The notes beneath the pieces were generated by a model. That model searched no databases, had not been told where the DNA came from, and was given only the letters and a program-made list of their open reading frames with translations. A stretch of DNA of 64,000 nucleotides from Hydrogenovibrio sp965140365 (lineage in GTDB: Bacteria; Pseudomonadota; Gammaproteobacteria; Thiomicrospirales; Thiomicrospiraceae), in the NCBI GenBank assembly GCA_965140365.1, contig OZ223196.1; one strand, written 5' to 3'. This document shows, piece after piece, positions 53,020 to 61,972 of this stretch; the first letter of the stretch is position 1; each line of letters begins with the position of its first letter. A program made the position numbers and the translations under genes.

Positions 53020-56000
53020 AACAGCTCAAACGCATCTCATTGGTTCAATTCTATCTCCATGAAGCAGTTGATATCGAGGTAGAAGGAGCAACTGCCTTCT
53101 TGGGACCAAATGGCTCAGGTAAATCGTCGACACTTGATGCTATACAGATCGCTATGCTTGGAGGCAATCAGCAGTATATCCGGTTTAATACTCAGTCAGT
53201 ATCAGCGAAGCAGCGGCGTAGCTTAGCTGGATACTGCCTTGGTATGCTTCGCAATCCAGAGAAAGATAGTGAAGTGATTGGACGGGCGCGTGACGAGGCT
53301 AGGACCTACATCGTTTTAGTCTTTGGCAACGATATGGAGACTGAATGGGTTTCTGCTGGAATCTGCATTGAAGCTGATTCAGAAACTGATGAGCATGAGG
53401 TTAAAGGCCTTTTTGTACTTCCGGGGATAGCTCTGAAGGCTGACGACTGTATTGTTTATGATGGTAGTGATCAGCGCCCTATTCCATTTGCAGACTTTCG
53501 AGAAAATGCACGCGAGCAAGCTCGGAAGAGCGGGCGAACTCCTATCTTTACGGATAAGTCGAGTGAATATGTCCAGGAGTTGCTATATTCGCTGAATGGC
53601 GAAAGAATGCCCAATTCCCGACAGTTTATGTCGTCTTTTGTGAAGTCGATGACTCTGAAGAATGTCGATTCGATTGATCAATTTGTCCGAGATTACGTCG
53701 TTGAATCTAATCCAGTTGATATTGCGACGTTTCGCAAGCAGGTCGAGCAATTTATCGCTTTACGTGATCTGATCATGAGAACAAAGGCAAGAATTTCACA
53801 GCTTGAAGGTATCATTACTGACTTTGATAGAGCACAGCAGGCAGAATGTCGAATCGCAACTCTTGAAGCCATAAAGGCGGTCTTCAATGTCGAATGGTTA
53901 GGAGAGAAGATTGACAATATTGAAACCCAGATTGATACACTCAAATTCCAGATAAAAACTGCAGAAGGCCTTGCAGCTTATGCGAAGGAACAGCGAGATC
54001 TCAAACAAGATGAAATTACCCAACTGAAGGTTCGCTTGGAGAGCGACCACAAAGAGCAACTTCGGCAACGTCTTGAAGATCAGATTAGCTCCCAGCGCGA
54101 ACTAATCACTGCCTACCAACATCCGGAGATATCTCGGGCCAACCGCCTTATCAGTTCGTTAAGAGAATTGATCGACGAACCGAGTTTTTCTGCTATTCGC
54201 AGTCTTATGAGTACAGTGGTTGATGCGTTGGTAGAGGCTCGGGGAAGCGAAGACCCGGGAAGCGCGTTGAGCAAATCAATTTGGAAGCACGACGGAAACC
54301 TTTCACAAATTCGCATCTTTTCCCAGTCTAATCTGACTACGATCCAAAAAAAGCAAAATGAACTGACCGAGGAACGTGATGCAATTCGACGTCGGATTTC
54401 AGCGGCAGCTCAAACAGGACGCTTGTTGAATGATGGTGCAGCGCGGTTACTAGATATACTTAATCACGCCGGTATGGAGGCTAAGCCTCTGTCGGCGTTA
54501 CTACGTATTTCGGATCCAAGCTGGGCTCCGGCATTGGAGGCTTATTTAGGTGGCGACCGTGATGCTCTGATTATCACGGAAGGAAATACCCGTGAGGCGG
54601 TCAAACTCTTACGCCAGGCGAGGCAGAGTGGCATTCAGGTAAGCGGTGCGGCAATCATCCAGCCATTTCATCTCCGCAATATTGACACTTCCGCTAAAGG
54701 TGAGGAATTCGCATTGGGTGTTTTTGAGACAGATGACGAAACGGCGCGCCGTTTCGTTTGGCAGAAGTTCGGAAGCATGCGTTTAGTCGATACGGAACTG
54801 GAGCTCGAAACTCATCCAAGAGCAATTACCCGTGACGGAATGCTGAGTCAGGGAGGTTTGACCAAATCCATCCGTATCGTACCTATTAGTGATCTTCGTA
54901 TAGGTAAGGAAGTCCAGGACACATCTCTGTTAACGAGACATGCATCGGAGCTCCAGGGAGAGCTGGAACAGTTTGAAAAGCACAGGAAACGTGTGGAAGG
55001 GCTCGAACAAGCTCTTTTTACCAACGCCAACGATGACGGACAAGGTGTCACTGAGAAACTTGCTGAAGCTAATGAGGTGATTAACCTGGCAAACCAGAAA
55101 CTCAAGAGTCTAGATGTTTCACACCTAGACGAGTTGAAGTCTCTTCTTAATACTGCTGTCTCGAAACATTCAGAGTATGACAAACAATATACGGAGCACG
55201 ATCGACTTGCGGCAGGATTAAAAGAGCAAATAGGGCAATGTTGGGAACGGAAAAAGCAACAGGAACGACAGTTCCCAGCAATACGCCAAGCTGAACATGA
55301 AGCTGTAACCAACGCTTTGGTCAATAAAGAGTGGCTGGACAGTATGAAAGACGAGATTGAGCGCGCCGAAACCAGCTATGATTTGCGACTTAAAGAGGTG
55401 GATAGGAAACTTGACTATCACACTCCTCGCTTGAGGAATGCCGAGGAAAAAGCCTCTCTTGAGCTTGCCCGTTATGTTCAGGACGAGCGTCTAGATGTTC
55501 AAGTTGCAGATATGGAATGGCATGAACGTTACGACTGGGTTCTAGAGGAGAAAATGAAGCTTTTTGATACGGAATTGCATCGGTACGAAGAGGAAGCTGA
55601 GCTAGCCCGTCAGGCGTCTGAGGAAACGCTGCGCTCGGACATCGCCATGTCTCTCCATGATAGATTCAAAGAAATGGAGTTGGAGCGCCGGGAGAGAAAC
55701 AAAATACTTGAGTCTTGTCCTTCATTCACTGGCGGAGAACGTTACAAGTTTACGGCTAAGGTTGTGCCACAATATGAAGCATTGGTGCGATATATCAACC
55801 AAATTGCTCAAGACGACAACAATTTTTCTTTGTTTGCAGAAAATCCCGATGAGATTAATGAAACACTTCGCGATCTCGTAGAAGCCGCGGCTGACTCAGG
55901 TAACGCAAGTGGGGTTCTAGATTATCGACAGTTTTATACTTTTGATTTAGACATCCTAGTCGATGGTAAAAGAGTCGATCGAATGAGTAACCGGCAAGGG

Positions 56001-56438
56001 GCGGGATCCAATGGTGAACATATAGCACCTATGTATGTTGCTGCGGGCGCAGCTCTTGCAAAGGCTTATCGGCTCCACAGTAACAAAGGGAAGCAACGCG
56101 GTATTGGACTTATTTGCCTTGATGAGGCTTTTCATGGCATGGACACAATCAACGCTATAGCTACAGCACGTTTCCTACAAAGCATTGGCTTGCAGCTCAT
56201 TATGGCGGGGCCGGAGCTTGAACGCACTAAGCTGGCACCTGTAACTCAGACTATCTATGACCTGGATCGAGAAGGTTTGGATCTACAAATGGAACGGACC
56301 AAGTTCAAGGAGGCAGCCAACAAGCTGATGGTAAGTGATATGCCTGACGAGAACCCTGAAATTATGAAAGGTGCGTATCAGCAACTCGGACTTGAACAGC
56401 CAACAGAATATGCACTTTCCAATGATGGTGGACAATGA
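53016..56438 (+). CDS. jetC: Wadjet subunit JetC (SMC-like ATPase)
   Basis: The 1140-aa product has Walker A in FLGPNGSGKSSTLDAIQIAM (about 28-47), long coiled coils (about 250-430 and 640-830), and a hinge-like domain between them (about 490-600, SALLRISDPSWAPALEAYLG). The C-terminal head has a signature-like NRQGAGSNGEHIAP and Walker B GIGLICLDEAFHGMD. This is the MukB/SMC-related motor that extrudes DNA in Wadjet. It overlaps jetB and jetD by four bases each. Confidence 0.88.
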   Translation: MKQLKRISLVQFYLHEAVDIEVEGATAFLGPNGSGKSSTLDAIQIAMLGGNQQYIRFNTQSVSAKQRRSLAGYCLGMLRNPEKDSEVIGRARDEARTYIVLVFGNDMETEWVSAGICIEADSETDEHEVKGLFVLPGIALKADDCIVYDGSDQRPIPFADFRENAREQARKSGRTPIFTDKSSEYVQELLYSLNGERMPNSRQFMSSFVKSMTLKNVDSIDQFVRDYVVESNPVDIATFRKQVEQFIALRDLIMRTKARISQLEGIITDFDRAQQAECRIATLEAIKAVFNVEWLGEKIDNIETQIDTLKFQIKTAEGLAAYAKEQRDLKQDEITQLKVRLESDHKEQLRQRLEDQISSQRELITAYQHPEISRANRLISSLRELIDEPSFSAIRSLMSTVVDALVEARGSEDPGSALSKSIWKHDGNLSQIRIFSQSNLTTIQKKQNELTEERDAIRRRISAAAQTGRLLNDGAARLLDILNHAGMEAKPLSALLRISDPSWAPALEAYLGGDRDALIITEGNTREAVKLLRQARQSGIQVSGAAIIQPFHLRNIDTSAKGEEFALGVFETDDETARRFVWQKFGSMRLVDTELELETHPRAITRDGMLSQGGLTKSIRIVPISDLRIGKEVQDTSLLTRHASELQGELEQFEKHRKRVEGLEQALFTNANDDGQGVTEKLAEANEVINLANQKLKSLDVSHLDELKSLLNTAVSKHSEYDKQYTEHDRLAAGLKEQIGQCWERKKQQERQFPAIRQAEHEAVTNALVNKEWLDSMKDEIERAETSYDLRLKEVDRKLDYHTPRLRNAEEKASLELARYVQDERLDVQVADMEWHERYDWVLEEKMKLFDTELHRYEEEAELARQASEETLRSDIAMSLHDRFKEMELERRERNKILESCPSFTGGERYKFTAKVVPQYEALVRYINQIAQDDNNFSLFAENPDEINETLRDLVEAAADSGNASGVLDYRQFYTFDLDILVDGKRVDRMSNRQGAGSNGEHIAPMYVAAGAALAKAYRLHSNKGKQRGIGLICLDEAFHGMDTINAIATARFLQSIGLQLIMAGPELERTKLAPVTQTIYDLDREGLDLQMERTKFKEAANKLMVSDMPDENPEIMKGAYQQLGLEQPTEYALSNDGGQ

Positions 56439-57673
56439 TGTTGGGCTCAGGAGGGGATGCATGTGATAAGAGTATGCGTCGTCTTATCAAAAAGGCTGCG
56501 CGTGCTATTTTCGCAGATGGCGCACTGGAACCATCAGTGGAAAAGTTTTCGGTGAGTTTGCCAGCAACGAAATCGAGCTTGCAGGAGTACTATCGTCTTG
56601 AGCGCTTTGCAGATAGAGAGGAGTATCACGCGCGACTTCAGATCTACTCAAAGGTAAAAGCGATAGCGGTAGATTGGGACCTCGGTGCAGGAGATAGAGG
56701 CCAGCTTGCTAGAGTAACGCTACTCGACCCTAAAGCAGTAGTGAATATCCTTGGTGAAGAATTACCTTGGGAAGTCGCATCGCGGGCCATTGCAAAAATA
56801 GAATCTGTCGCTAGAGAAGGGCTTCCTAATGTTGACCGGATTGTTGATGACTGGCGTCGTGGGAAGGCCCCTGCCGGAGTGGCAGCCGAGCGTGCGAATC
56901 AACTGGTCGATAGCATGAATATCATTGATGCGGCGCAGAAACTTTCTGAAGGTGGACAAGATGTTTTGCTCCGGAAGCTGAGCGCCAGACTATTCCACGA
57001 TAGTAAAAGGATAGAAGCGCTCTCTCGTCAGCTTGCTTTTCTTCTTGGAGAACCTACAGAAAGCGAACAAGAGGATGTTTTTGCAAGGTTGGGTTTGGTA
57101 AAACATCCTCAACCTATGCTTCTGAGTGGTCCAACGGGTTGCAAAATTCAAATTGATGGGGAGGCCATTCCACTGGCGTACCCTTATCTAGGCGTCAGGC
57201 CGGACAATATTAGAGGTCTGATTTGTTCAAGTGATCGTATTCGGCGTGTTCTTACCATTGAGAATCTTGCTAGCTTCAACGAAGCAGCTGACAGCTCAGA
57301 AAACGCGAAGGATTTGCTGATCGTTTATCTTGCTGGTAACCCTACACCATCTTTTCTTGCTGCATACAATCGAATACTTGGATCGTTAGAACCCACGAAA
57401 ATACTGCACTGGGGCGACATTGACCTAGGAGGGTTTAGGATTGCGGCAAGGTTGGCCGATAGCGTCAAAACTATGGGCTACACTCTTGATCTTTGGCGAA
57501 TGAATCCCTTAGAGGTAGTTACAGGCCAGCAAAAAACCGCTCCACAAAAGAAAATCGAAGAAGTATCAACAATATGTAAGAACTACGGATGGAGCAAGGA
57601 AGCCGAAGGACTGCAGAATTCCCCAGTTTTTCAGGAGCAAGAATTCATCGACTGGGTTTCTCCGAATGATTAA
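56435..57673 (+). CDS. jetD: Wadjet nuclease JetD (Toprim, DUF2220-type)
   Basis: The 412-aa product has an N-terminal DNA-binding region and a C-terminal Toprim domain related to topoisomerase VI. The catalytic glutamate is in RRVLTIENLASFNE (about 270) and the acidic pair in HWGDIDLGGFRIAARL (about 327-330). JetD is the nuclease that cuts plasmid DNA once JetABC has extruded it. The motifs are intact, so the system should be active. The operon ends here; the next 195 bases hold no gene. Confidence 0.88.
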   Translation: MMLGSGGDACDKSMRRLIKKAARAIFADGALEPSVEKFSVSLPATKSSLQEYYRLERFADREEYHARLQIYSKVKAIAVDWDLGAGDRGQLARVTLLDPKAVVNILGEELPWEVASRAIAKIESVAREGLPNVDRIVDDWRRGKAPAGVAAERANQLVDSMNIIDAAQKLSEGGQDVLLRKLSARLFHDSKRIEALSRQLAFLLGEPTESEQEDVFARLGLVKHPQPMLLSGPTGCKIQIDGEAIPLAYPYLGVRPDNIRGLICSSDRIRRVLTIENLASFNEAADSSENAKDLLIVYLAGNPTPSFLAAYNRILGSLEPTKILHWGDIDLGGFRIAARLADSVKTMGYTLDLWRMNPLEVVTGQQKTAPQKKIEEVSTICKNYGWSKEAEGLQNSPVFQEQEFIDWVSPND

Positions 57674-57868
57674 ATGGGAGGGTGTGAAGATTCTGAGCAC
57701 TCTCGATTGATCCCCTTTATATTGTTGTTTCATTCAAGATAGATTGAACAGTAAGAATGTTCAATCCTTCCCAAAAACCAGTTCGGCTGCTTCATGTTTA
57801 AACTTAATAGAAAATGTACGTCTTTGTCTTTTCGTGGAATACCTTATTGTTGGTTTCATCTAGATATT

Positions 57869-58153
57869 TTAATCAAGTGCCCGACTCCTCTCCTCAAAAT
57901 AATAAGCCAAGTATCGCCGTACCTGCTCCGGCCTGATCTTTTTCTGCAATCGCTTATCGAAAAAATTAACAATATTCGATTTCTCTTTATCACAAGCAGA
58001 ATATTTGTACTTTTGAATTCGAAAGAATAACGCATCCTCCACCCAATACGGAAACTCCAAATAAGGCGTTTTAATCATATAGCTAAACGTATTAGTGACT
58101 TGACAGGCCTTCACAAAGATTTCCGGCCAGCCCTGCAATAAATGATAAAGCAT
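57869..58153 (-). CDS. Small protein of unknown function
   Basis: The 94-aa product is not recognised. The ATG at 58153 follows a strong GGGAGGGT ribosome binding site. Aromatic residues are frequent (MLYHLLQGWPEIF, YWVEDALFFRIQKYKY). It may be a complete small gene, or the end of a larger protein cut by the neighbouring IS3 remnant at 58228. The 195 bases between it and jetD show no gene. Confidence 0.45.
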   Translation of the reverse strand: MLYHLLQGWPEIFVKACQVTNTFSYMIKTPYLEFPYWVEDALFFRIQKYKYSACDKEKSNIVNFFDKRLQKKIRPEQVRRYLAYYFEERSRALD

Positions 58154-58227
58154 TGTGACCCTCCCTTAAAATAGGGGCATATTAAATTAGAGTTCTCCGG
58201 TTTATACTGAGCAAAACGGAGAGCATC

Positions 58228-58371
58228 ATGAAAAAGTCACGTTATAGCGAAACACAGATCGTCAAGATTCTTAAAGAGGTCGAAGCCGGACGGCTGGTCA
58301 AAGAGGTTTGTCGGGATTATGGTATCTCGGACGCCACCTACTACAACTGGAAAGCGATTAACTCCAGGTAA
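58228..58371 (+). pseudogene. IS3-family transposase OrfA fragment
   Basis: The first 43 residues (from MKKSRYSETQIVKILKEV through DATYYNWKA) match the N-terminal helix-turn-helix of IS3-family OrfA proteins of the IS407/IS1400 type. The match breaks after the lysine/alanine, and a stop follows at 58369-58371. No OrfB is present, so this is a remnant. The break marks an old recombination junction. Confidence 0.85.
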
Positions 58372-58552
58372 AGTATTTTTGAAAAGGCTAAGGTCTTTTC
58401 TTCAAAACCAACAACATTCCTTTTTTATTGCTTCCGGAAGTGACGCCAGCATATTAAATCTGTTTAGTGAGTATCACGAACCTTTTTTTAAAGCGGCTAT
58501 TCAGTTAAAGGTTGATGTTAATGAAGAGCTGAAGCATCTGAATTGCTACTAA
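58361..58552 (+). pseudogene. C-terminal fragment of an unknown protein after the IS3 remnant
   Basis: Directly after the IS3 break, a frame reads LTPGKVFLKRLRSFLQNQQHSF and ends VNEELKHLNCY at 58552. It has coding-like composition but no start of its own, and looks like the 3' end of a gene whose front was lost when the IS3 element rearranged. The family is not recognised. The next 279 bases to 58831 are AT-rich and hold no gene; they likely contain the promoter of the HAD gene. Confidence 0.35.
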
Positions 58553-58831
58553 TTTAGTAAGTTCACTGGAGGAATTGCAAAAATACACCTCCGTTATGAA
58601 AATTTTTACTACTCAAAAAAAATGGCGACAATACTCTATTCGGTTATGTCAAAGTTTATTAAAAATTAATAGCTTTGGACATTAGAATTATGTACGAAAT
58701 AACCTAGTAGAGCCCGGAGAAAAGAAATTAATGCTCCCAAATACTTTTATAATTAAATGGTGCGATTTGAAAAGTTTTGAAGATGAGTGATTTAAAGTCT
58801 GGTTTTTTAAAAGGCATATAAGGTTAATTTT

Positions 58832-60295
58832 ATGAGAAGCATCGGAGCCGTAATATTTGATTTAGATGATACTTTAGTAGCTACTAGCACACTGGAGGAC
58901 TATAGAGTAAAAGGCGATAGGCAGGGCTTAGATGCAAATATACATAAATCTGTATTATTTAAGCCAGTGAAAGGAATGCTTCAAGCAATAAAAGACCGTG
59001 GTTTACCTTTAGGACTGGTCACTAACTCTCCTAGATGGTATGCAGAAAAGTTATTAAGGTATCATGAGATTGATATTTTTGATGCAGTGGTTTGCTATGA
59101 CGATGTTGGTCAGGTTGGCATGAAACCATCACCTAATGGAATTAAGTTAGCTTTAGAAAAATTAGGTTTTGAGCATGGAGATAGGGCTGTCTATATAGGA
59201 GACCACGATAATGACTTCGTGGCCGCTTACGAAGCTGGAATAAAACCCCTGGCCCCTTCATGGGCAAAAAGAAATCCAATTTCAAAAATACCGGCGGTGA
59301 TTATTAGCTCTTCTACTCTCATTGATAATTTAAGCGATTATGAAGAATTAAAGCTGATTGCCGATAGAACAGCGAAGCACAAGGCGTTTGATTTCCCTAA
59401 GAAACAAATGAATTTCATGCCGTTAAATGAAGATGGTAATCTTGTGCCAATTGAAAAAAATAAAATCAAGCTTATTACCTTTGGAAGGTACTTCAGCCAA
59501 AAATCAGCCTTAACCGCAAAATTACATGAAAGTCATCAGTTATCAAAGGATATTGTTGCAAAGGAAGAAAGTGAGACATATGTTATTCCTCAATATTATG
59601 TGAATTTAATTGCAAGGGTGGTAGAGCAATTACCATTGTATTTGTTCAGGGGAACGGGAAAAGTTTTTGATATAGTTACAGTTGTACCAGCCAAAAAAGA
59701 AAAGAATCCTAGGCTTGAAAATATGCTCAAAAGGGTTGCTAAATTGAATAGCTCAGAATCGATTTTTATTGAGGATTTATTTGAGTTTTCGAAAGGTGCA
59801 CCGAGTTTAAAAACTTTGGGAGCAAAAGCAAATCGAGAAAGAGCACTTCACGAAACGCTAAGCATAAAACAAAAGCATATTGGTTTGGTGAATGGAAAAT
59901 CTATTCTGATTATTGACGATGTTATTACAACTGGCGCTACATTTAGCCATATATTTTCTCTTCTTGAAGGGGCAGGGGTAAGTTTTACCTTCGGAGCATG
60001 TTTAGCAAAGACGGTTAGTACATATGAAGACGCTCCTATTTGTCCGAAGTGCGGCAGGCAGATGCGAGTTAGAAAGCGCAAAGATGGATCTGGTATTCAT
60101 TTTTATGGTTGTACTGGCTATTTTGAAGCAGAAAATAAGTGTAGTCACACAGAGTCCATAAAGGTTAAAGATTGTCCCAGTTGTGGAAGGAAGATGGCCA
60201 AACAATATAACTCAAAAGAAAACAAGGTGTTTCTTGGGTGCGAGGGATTTAGGGACAAAACAAACCCGTGTTCATATGTTGAGAGTTATAGGTAA
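58832..60295 (+). CDS. HAD hydrolase - phosphoribosyltransferase - zinc-finger fusion protein
   Basis: The 487-aa product fuses three parts. Residues 1-165 form a HAD-superfamily phosphatase (VIFDLDDTLVA with the nucleophile aspartate, LVTNSPRWYAEKL, VYIGDHDNDFVAA). Residues 200-390 form a phosphoribosyltransferase of the ComF type (PRPP-binding loop SILIIDDVITTGATF, with VVPAKKEKNPRLENM). Residues 395-487 have two topoisomerase-type zinc fingers (CPKCGRQMRVRKRKDG and CPSCGRKMAKQY). It lies two bases before a DprA-like gene. HAD, PRTase and DprA-like proteins have been proposed together in bacterial conflict systems. The substrate is unknown. Confidence 0.8.
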   Translation: MRSIGAVIFDLDDTLVATSTLEDYRVKGDRQGLDANIHKSVLFKPVKGMLQAIKDRGLPLGLVTNSPRWYAEKLLRYHEIDIFDAVVCYDDVGQVGMKPSPNGIKLALEKLGFEHGDRAVYIGDHDNDFVAAYEAGIKPLAPSWAKRNPISKIPAVIISSSTLIDNLSDYEELKLIADRTAKHKAFDFPKKQMNFMPLNEDGNLVPIEKNKIKLITFGRYFSQKSALTAKLHESHQLSKDIVAKEESETYVIPQYYVNLIARVVEQLPLYLFRGTGKVFDIVTVVPAKKEKNPRLENMLKRVAKLNSSESIFIEDLFEFSKGAPSLKTLGAKANRERALHETLSIKQKHIGLVNGKSILIIDDVITTGATFSHIFSLLEGAGVSFTFGACLAKTVSTYEDAPICPKCGRQMRVRKRKDGSGIHFYGCTGYFEAENKCSHTESIKVKDCPSCGRKMAKQYNSKENKVFLGCEGFRDKTNPCSYVESYR

Positions 60296-60297
60296 AT

Positions 60298-61189
60298 ATG
60301 GCTTCAAAAAATACGGAATCCCTCCTCGCATTGCGGTTTTTGAAGGGCGTTGGGAAAAAGTATCTAAATCAGATATCTTTATCGGCTGAGATAGCAGGCA
60401 TTTCAGTAGAAAGCGCTTTTTTTTCCAGTAAATTGGGGCAAGGTAAATTTGATGCTACTGAAGTGCAAGAGGCTTATGAGAAAGCTAAAGAGCAGATACG
60501 TATAGCAGAGGAAATGGGGCACAACATTATATCTAAGCTTGATGATGTGTATCCAGATTCACTGAAAGAGTTGTCAGATGCTCCACCTGTATTATTTTGT
60601 GCAGGAAATTTATCTATCCTAAAAGAAAATATTGTCACTGTTATTGGAACGAGGTCTCCTACCGAACATGGGAAATATATTGCAAAAAAAGTGACTGATT
60701 GGTTTGTAGAAAATAACTGGGTAATTGCTAGTGGGCTTGCGAAAGGGATAGACACAATTGCGCATAAATCATGCTTAGAACGAGGCGGAAAGACAATTTC
60801 AGTGTTAGCTCATGGTTTGGAAAAAATATATCCAGCAGAAAACAGAGCGTTAGCTGAAGAAATTATTTCGTCAAATGGACTTTTAGTAACGGAATACGGG
60901 TATAACTCGTATGTTGGCAAATCCAATTTTGTTTGAGAGAGATCGTATCCAAGCTGCCCTAGCAAAAGCAGTTCTGCTTGTTCAGTCCGGTTTAAATGGT
61001 GGGAGTTTGCATGCCTCAAGATCGATAATTAATTATGGTAGATATTTAGTTGTAGTTGGGCAGTCAAAAACCGATGTTGCTAATCAAGAACCAAATATTA
61101 TGGCTAATGAATTACTGATAAATGGGGAAAAAAGTCAAAGGTTAAAAGGCCTCTTTATGGTGAGTACGGCGTTGAGTCTCAATATTTGA
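60298..61189 (+). pseudogene. DprA-like Rossmann protein, frameshifted in the middle
   Basis: The first frame (212 aa, to 60936) has DprA-like motifs: TVIGTRSPTEHGKYIAKKV, VIASGLAKGIDTIAHKSCL, VLAHGLEKIYPAENRALAEE and LVTEYGY. It stops in GKSNFV. The downstream frame picks up at ERDRIQAALAKAVLLVQSG, which contains the usual DprA block after the arginine/asparagine turn, and ends at 61189. One extra T in the TGTTTGAG stretch near 60931 explains it. Together the two halves make a protein of about 295 aa. Unlike host DprA it has no winged helix. Its partner is the HAD-PRTase gene. It could be a recent loss or a sequencing error. Confidence 0.75.
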
Positions 61190-61264
61190 ATAAAGAGCTT
61201 TTTTAGGGAATAGAGTTTAGGTTGCGAGGAAGATATTTCAAAGTAAAAACTTATTATTTATTGT

Positions 61265-61972
61265 TTAAGTTATTGTTTCTTCTATCAAAGACCTGAAATC
61301 ATGTAGGAGACTATTTTCAGGTGCTCCTCCATAAACAAGCCAACTGAAATGATCATCCAGTATTTCCAAAGCTTCATCTGATAGTTTGTATCCCGTAAAT
61401 TCATACGACATTGAGTGAGCACCGATTGCTTGGGTGTGATCCAGTCTTAAAATCGATGATTCCCCATTTTTTATCGGAAGGTGATCCCACTGAAACTGTG
61501 GATATTCGCAATGCTTAACTCTTTCTACAAATGCTTCTGAATAGCCAGCCCTTGAGTCTTTTTTTGAGGCACCATAATACGGTGAAACTAAAACGGTTGG
61601 AGAGGTGGAATGGTTTGGCTTGCCTTGTGTTAGTTTTTTATCAATATCTACTGGATTGGCATTTCCTATAACCAAACAATACCTTCTTTTAGCTCTATAT
61701 GCAGCCCAAATCTCTGAGTCAGGTTTTGTCATTGCAGCAACAGGTAAAGAGGAAGCTTTAAATTTTTGTCCTACAGATAAGGGCTTAATAACAATGTCAG
61801 CCCCACTGTGATCAGTAGCGTTTGTTCTTCCAATGGGTTCAAAGGAGTATGGTCTATGATCTACATGAGGGATGAAAGCCTTGATTAGTGCCCCCCTAAC
61901 TAAATTTTTCTCTGGGTGATCAATCCACCAGTTGTTTGATAGATTTTGTATACAGTCATCAGGATAAGTCAT
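61265..61972 (-). CDS. Possible MazF/PemK-like toxin of a toxin-antitoxin pair
   Basis: The 235-aa product is not firmly recognised. The centre (RRYCLVIGNANPVDIDK, PTVLVSPYYGAS) and the later ESSILRLDHTQAIG resemble the beta strands of MazF/PemK-type ribonuclease toxins, where a first strand is followed by VLVAPI-like and SVVDLSQI-like segments. It overlaps the upstream gene by four bases, and that gene looks like a Panacea-type antitoxin. Expected target would be RNA. The toxin call is an inference. Confidence 0.5.
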   Translation of the reverse strand: MTYPDDCIQNLSNNWWIDHPEKNLVRGALIKAFIPHVDHRPYSFEPIGRTNATDHSGADIVIKPLSVGQKFKASSLPVAAMTKPDSEIWAAYRAKRRYCLVIGNANPVDIDKKLTQGKPNHSTSPTVLVSPYYGASKKDSRAGYSEAFVERVKHCEYPQFQWDHLPIKNGESSILRLDHTQAIGAHSMSYEFTGYKLSDEALEILDDHFSWLVYGGAPENSLLHDFRSLIEETIT

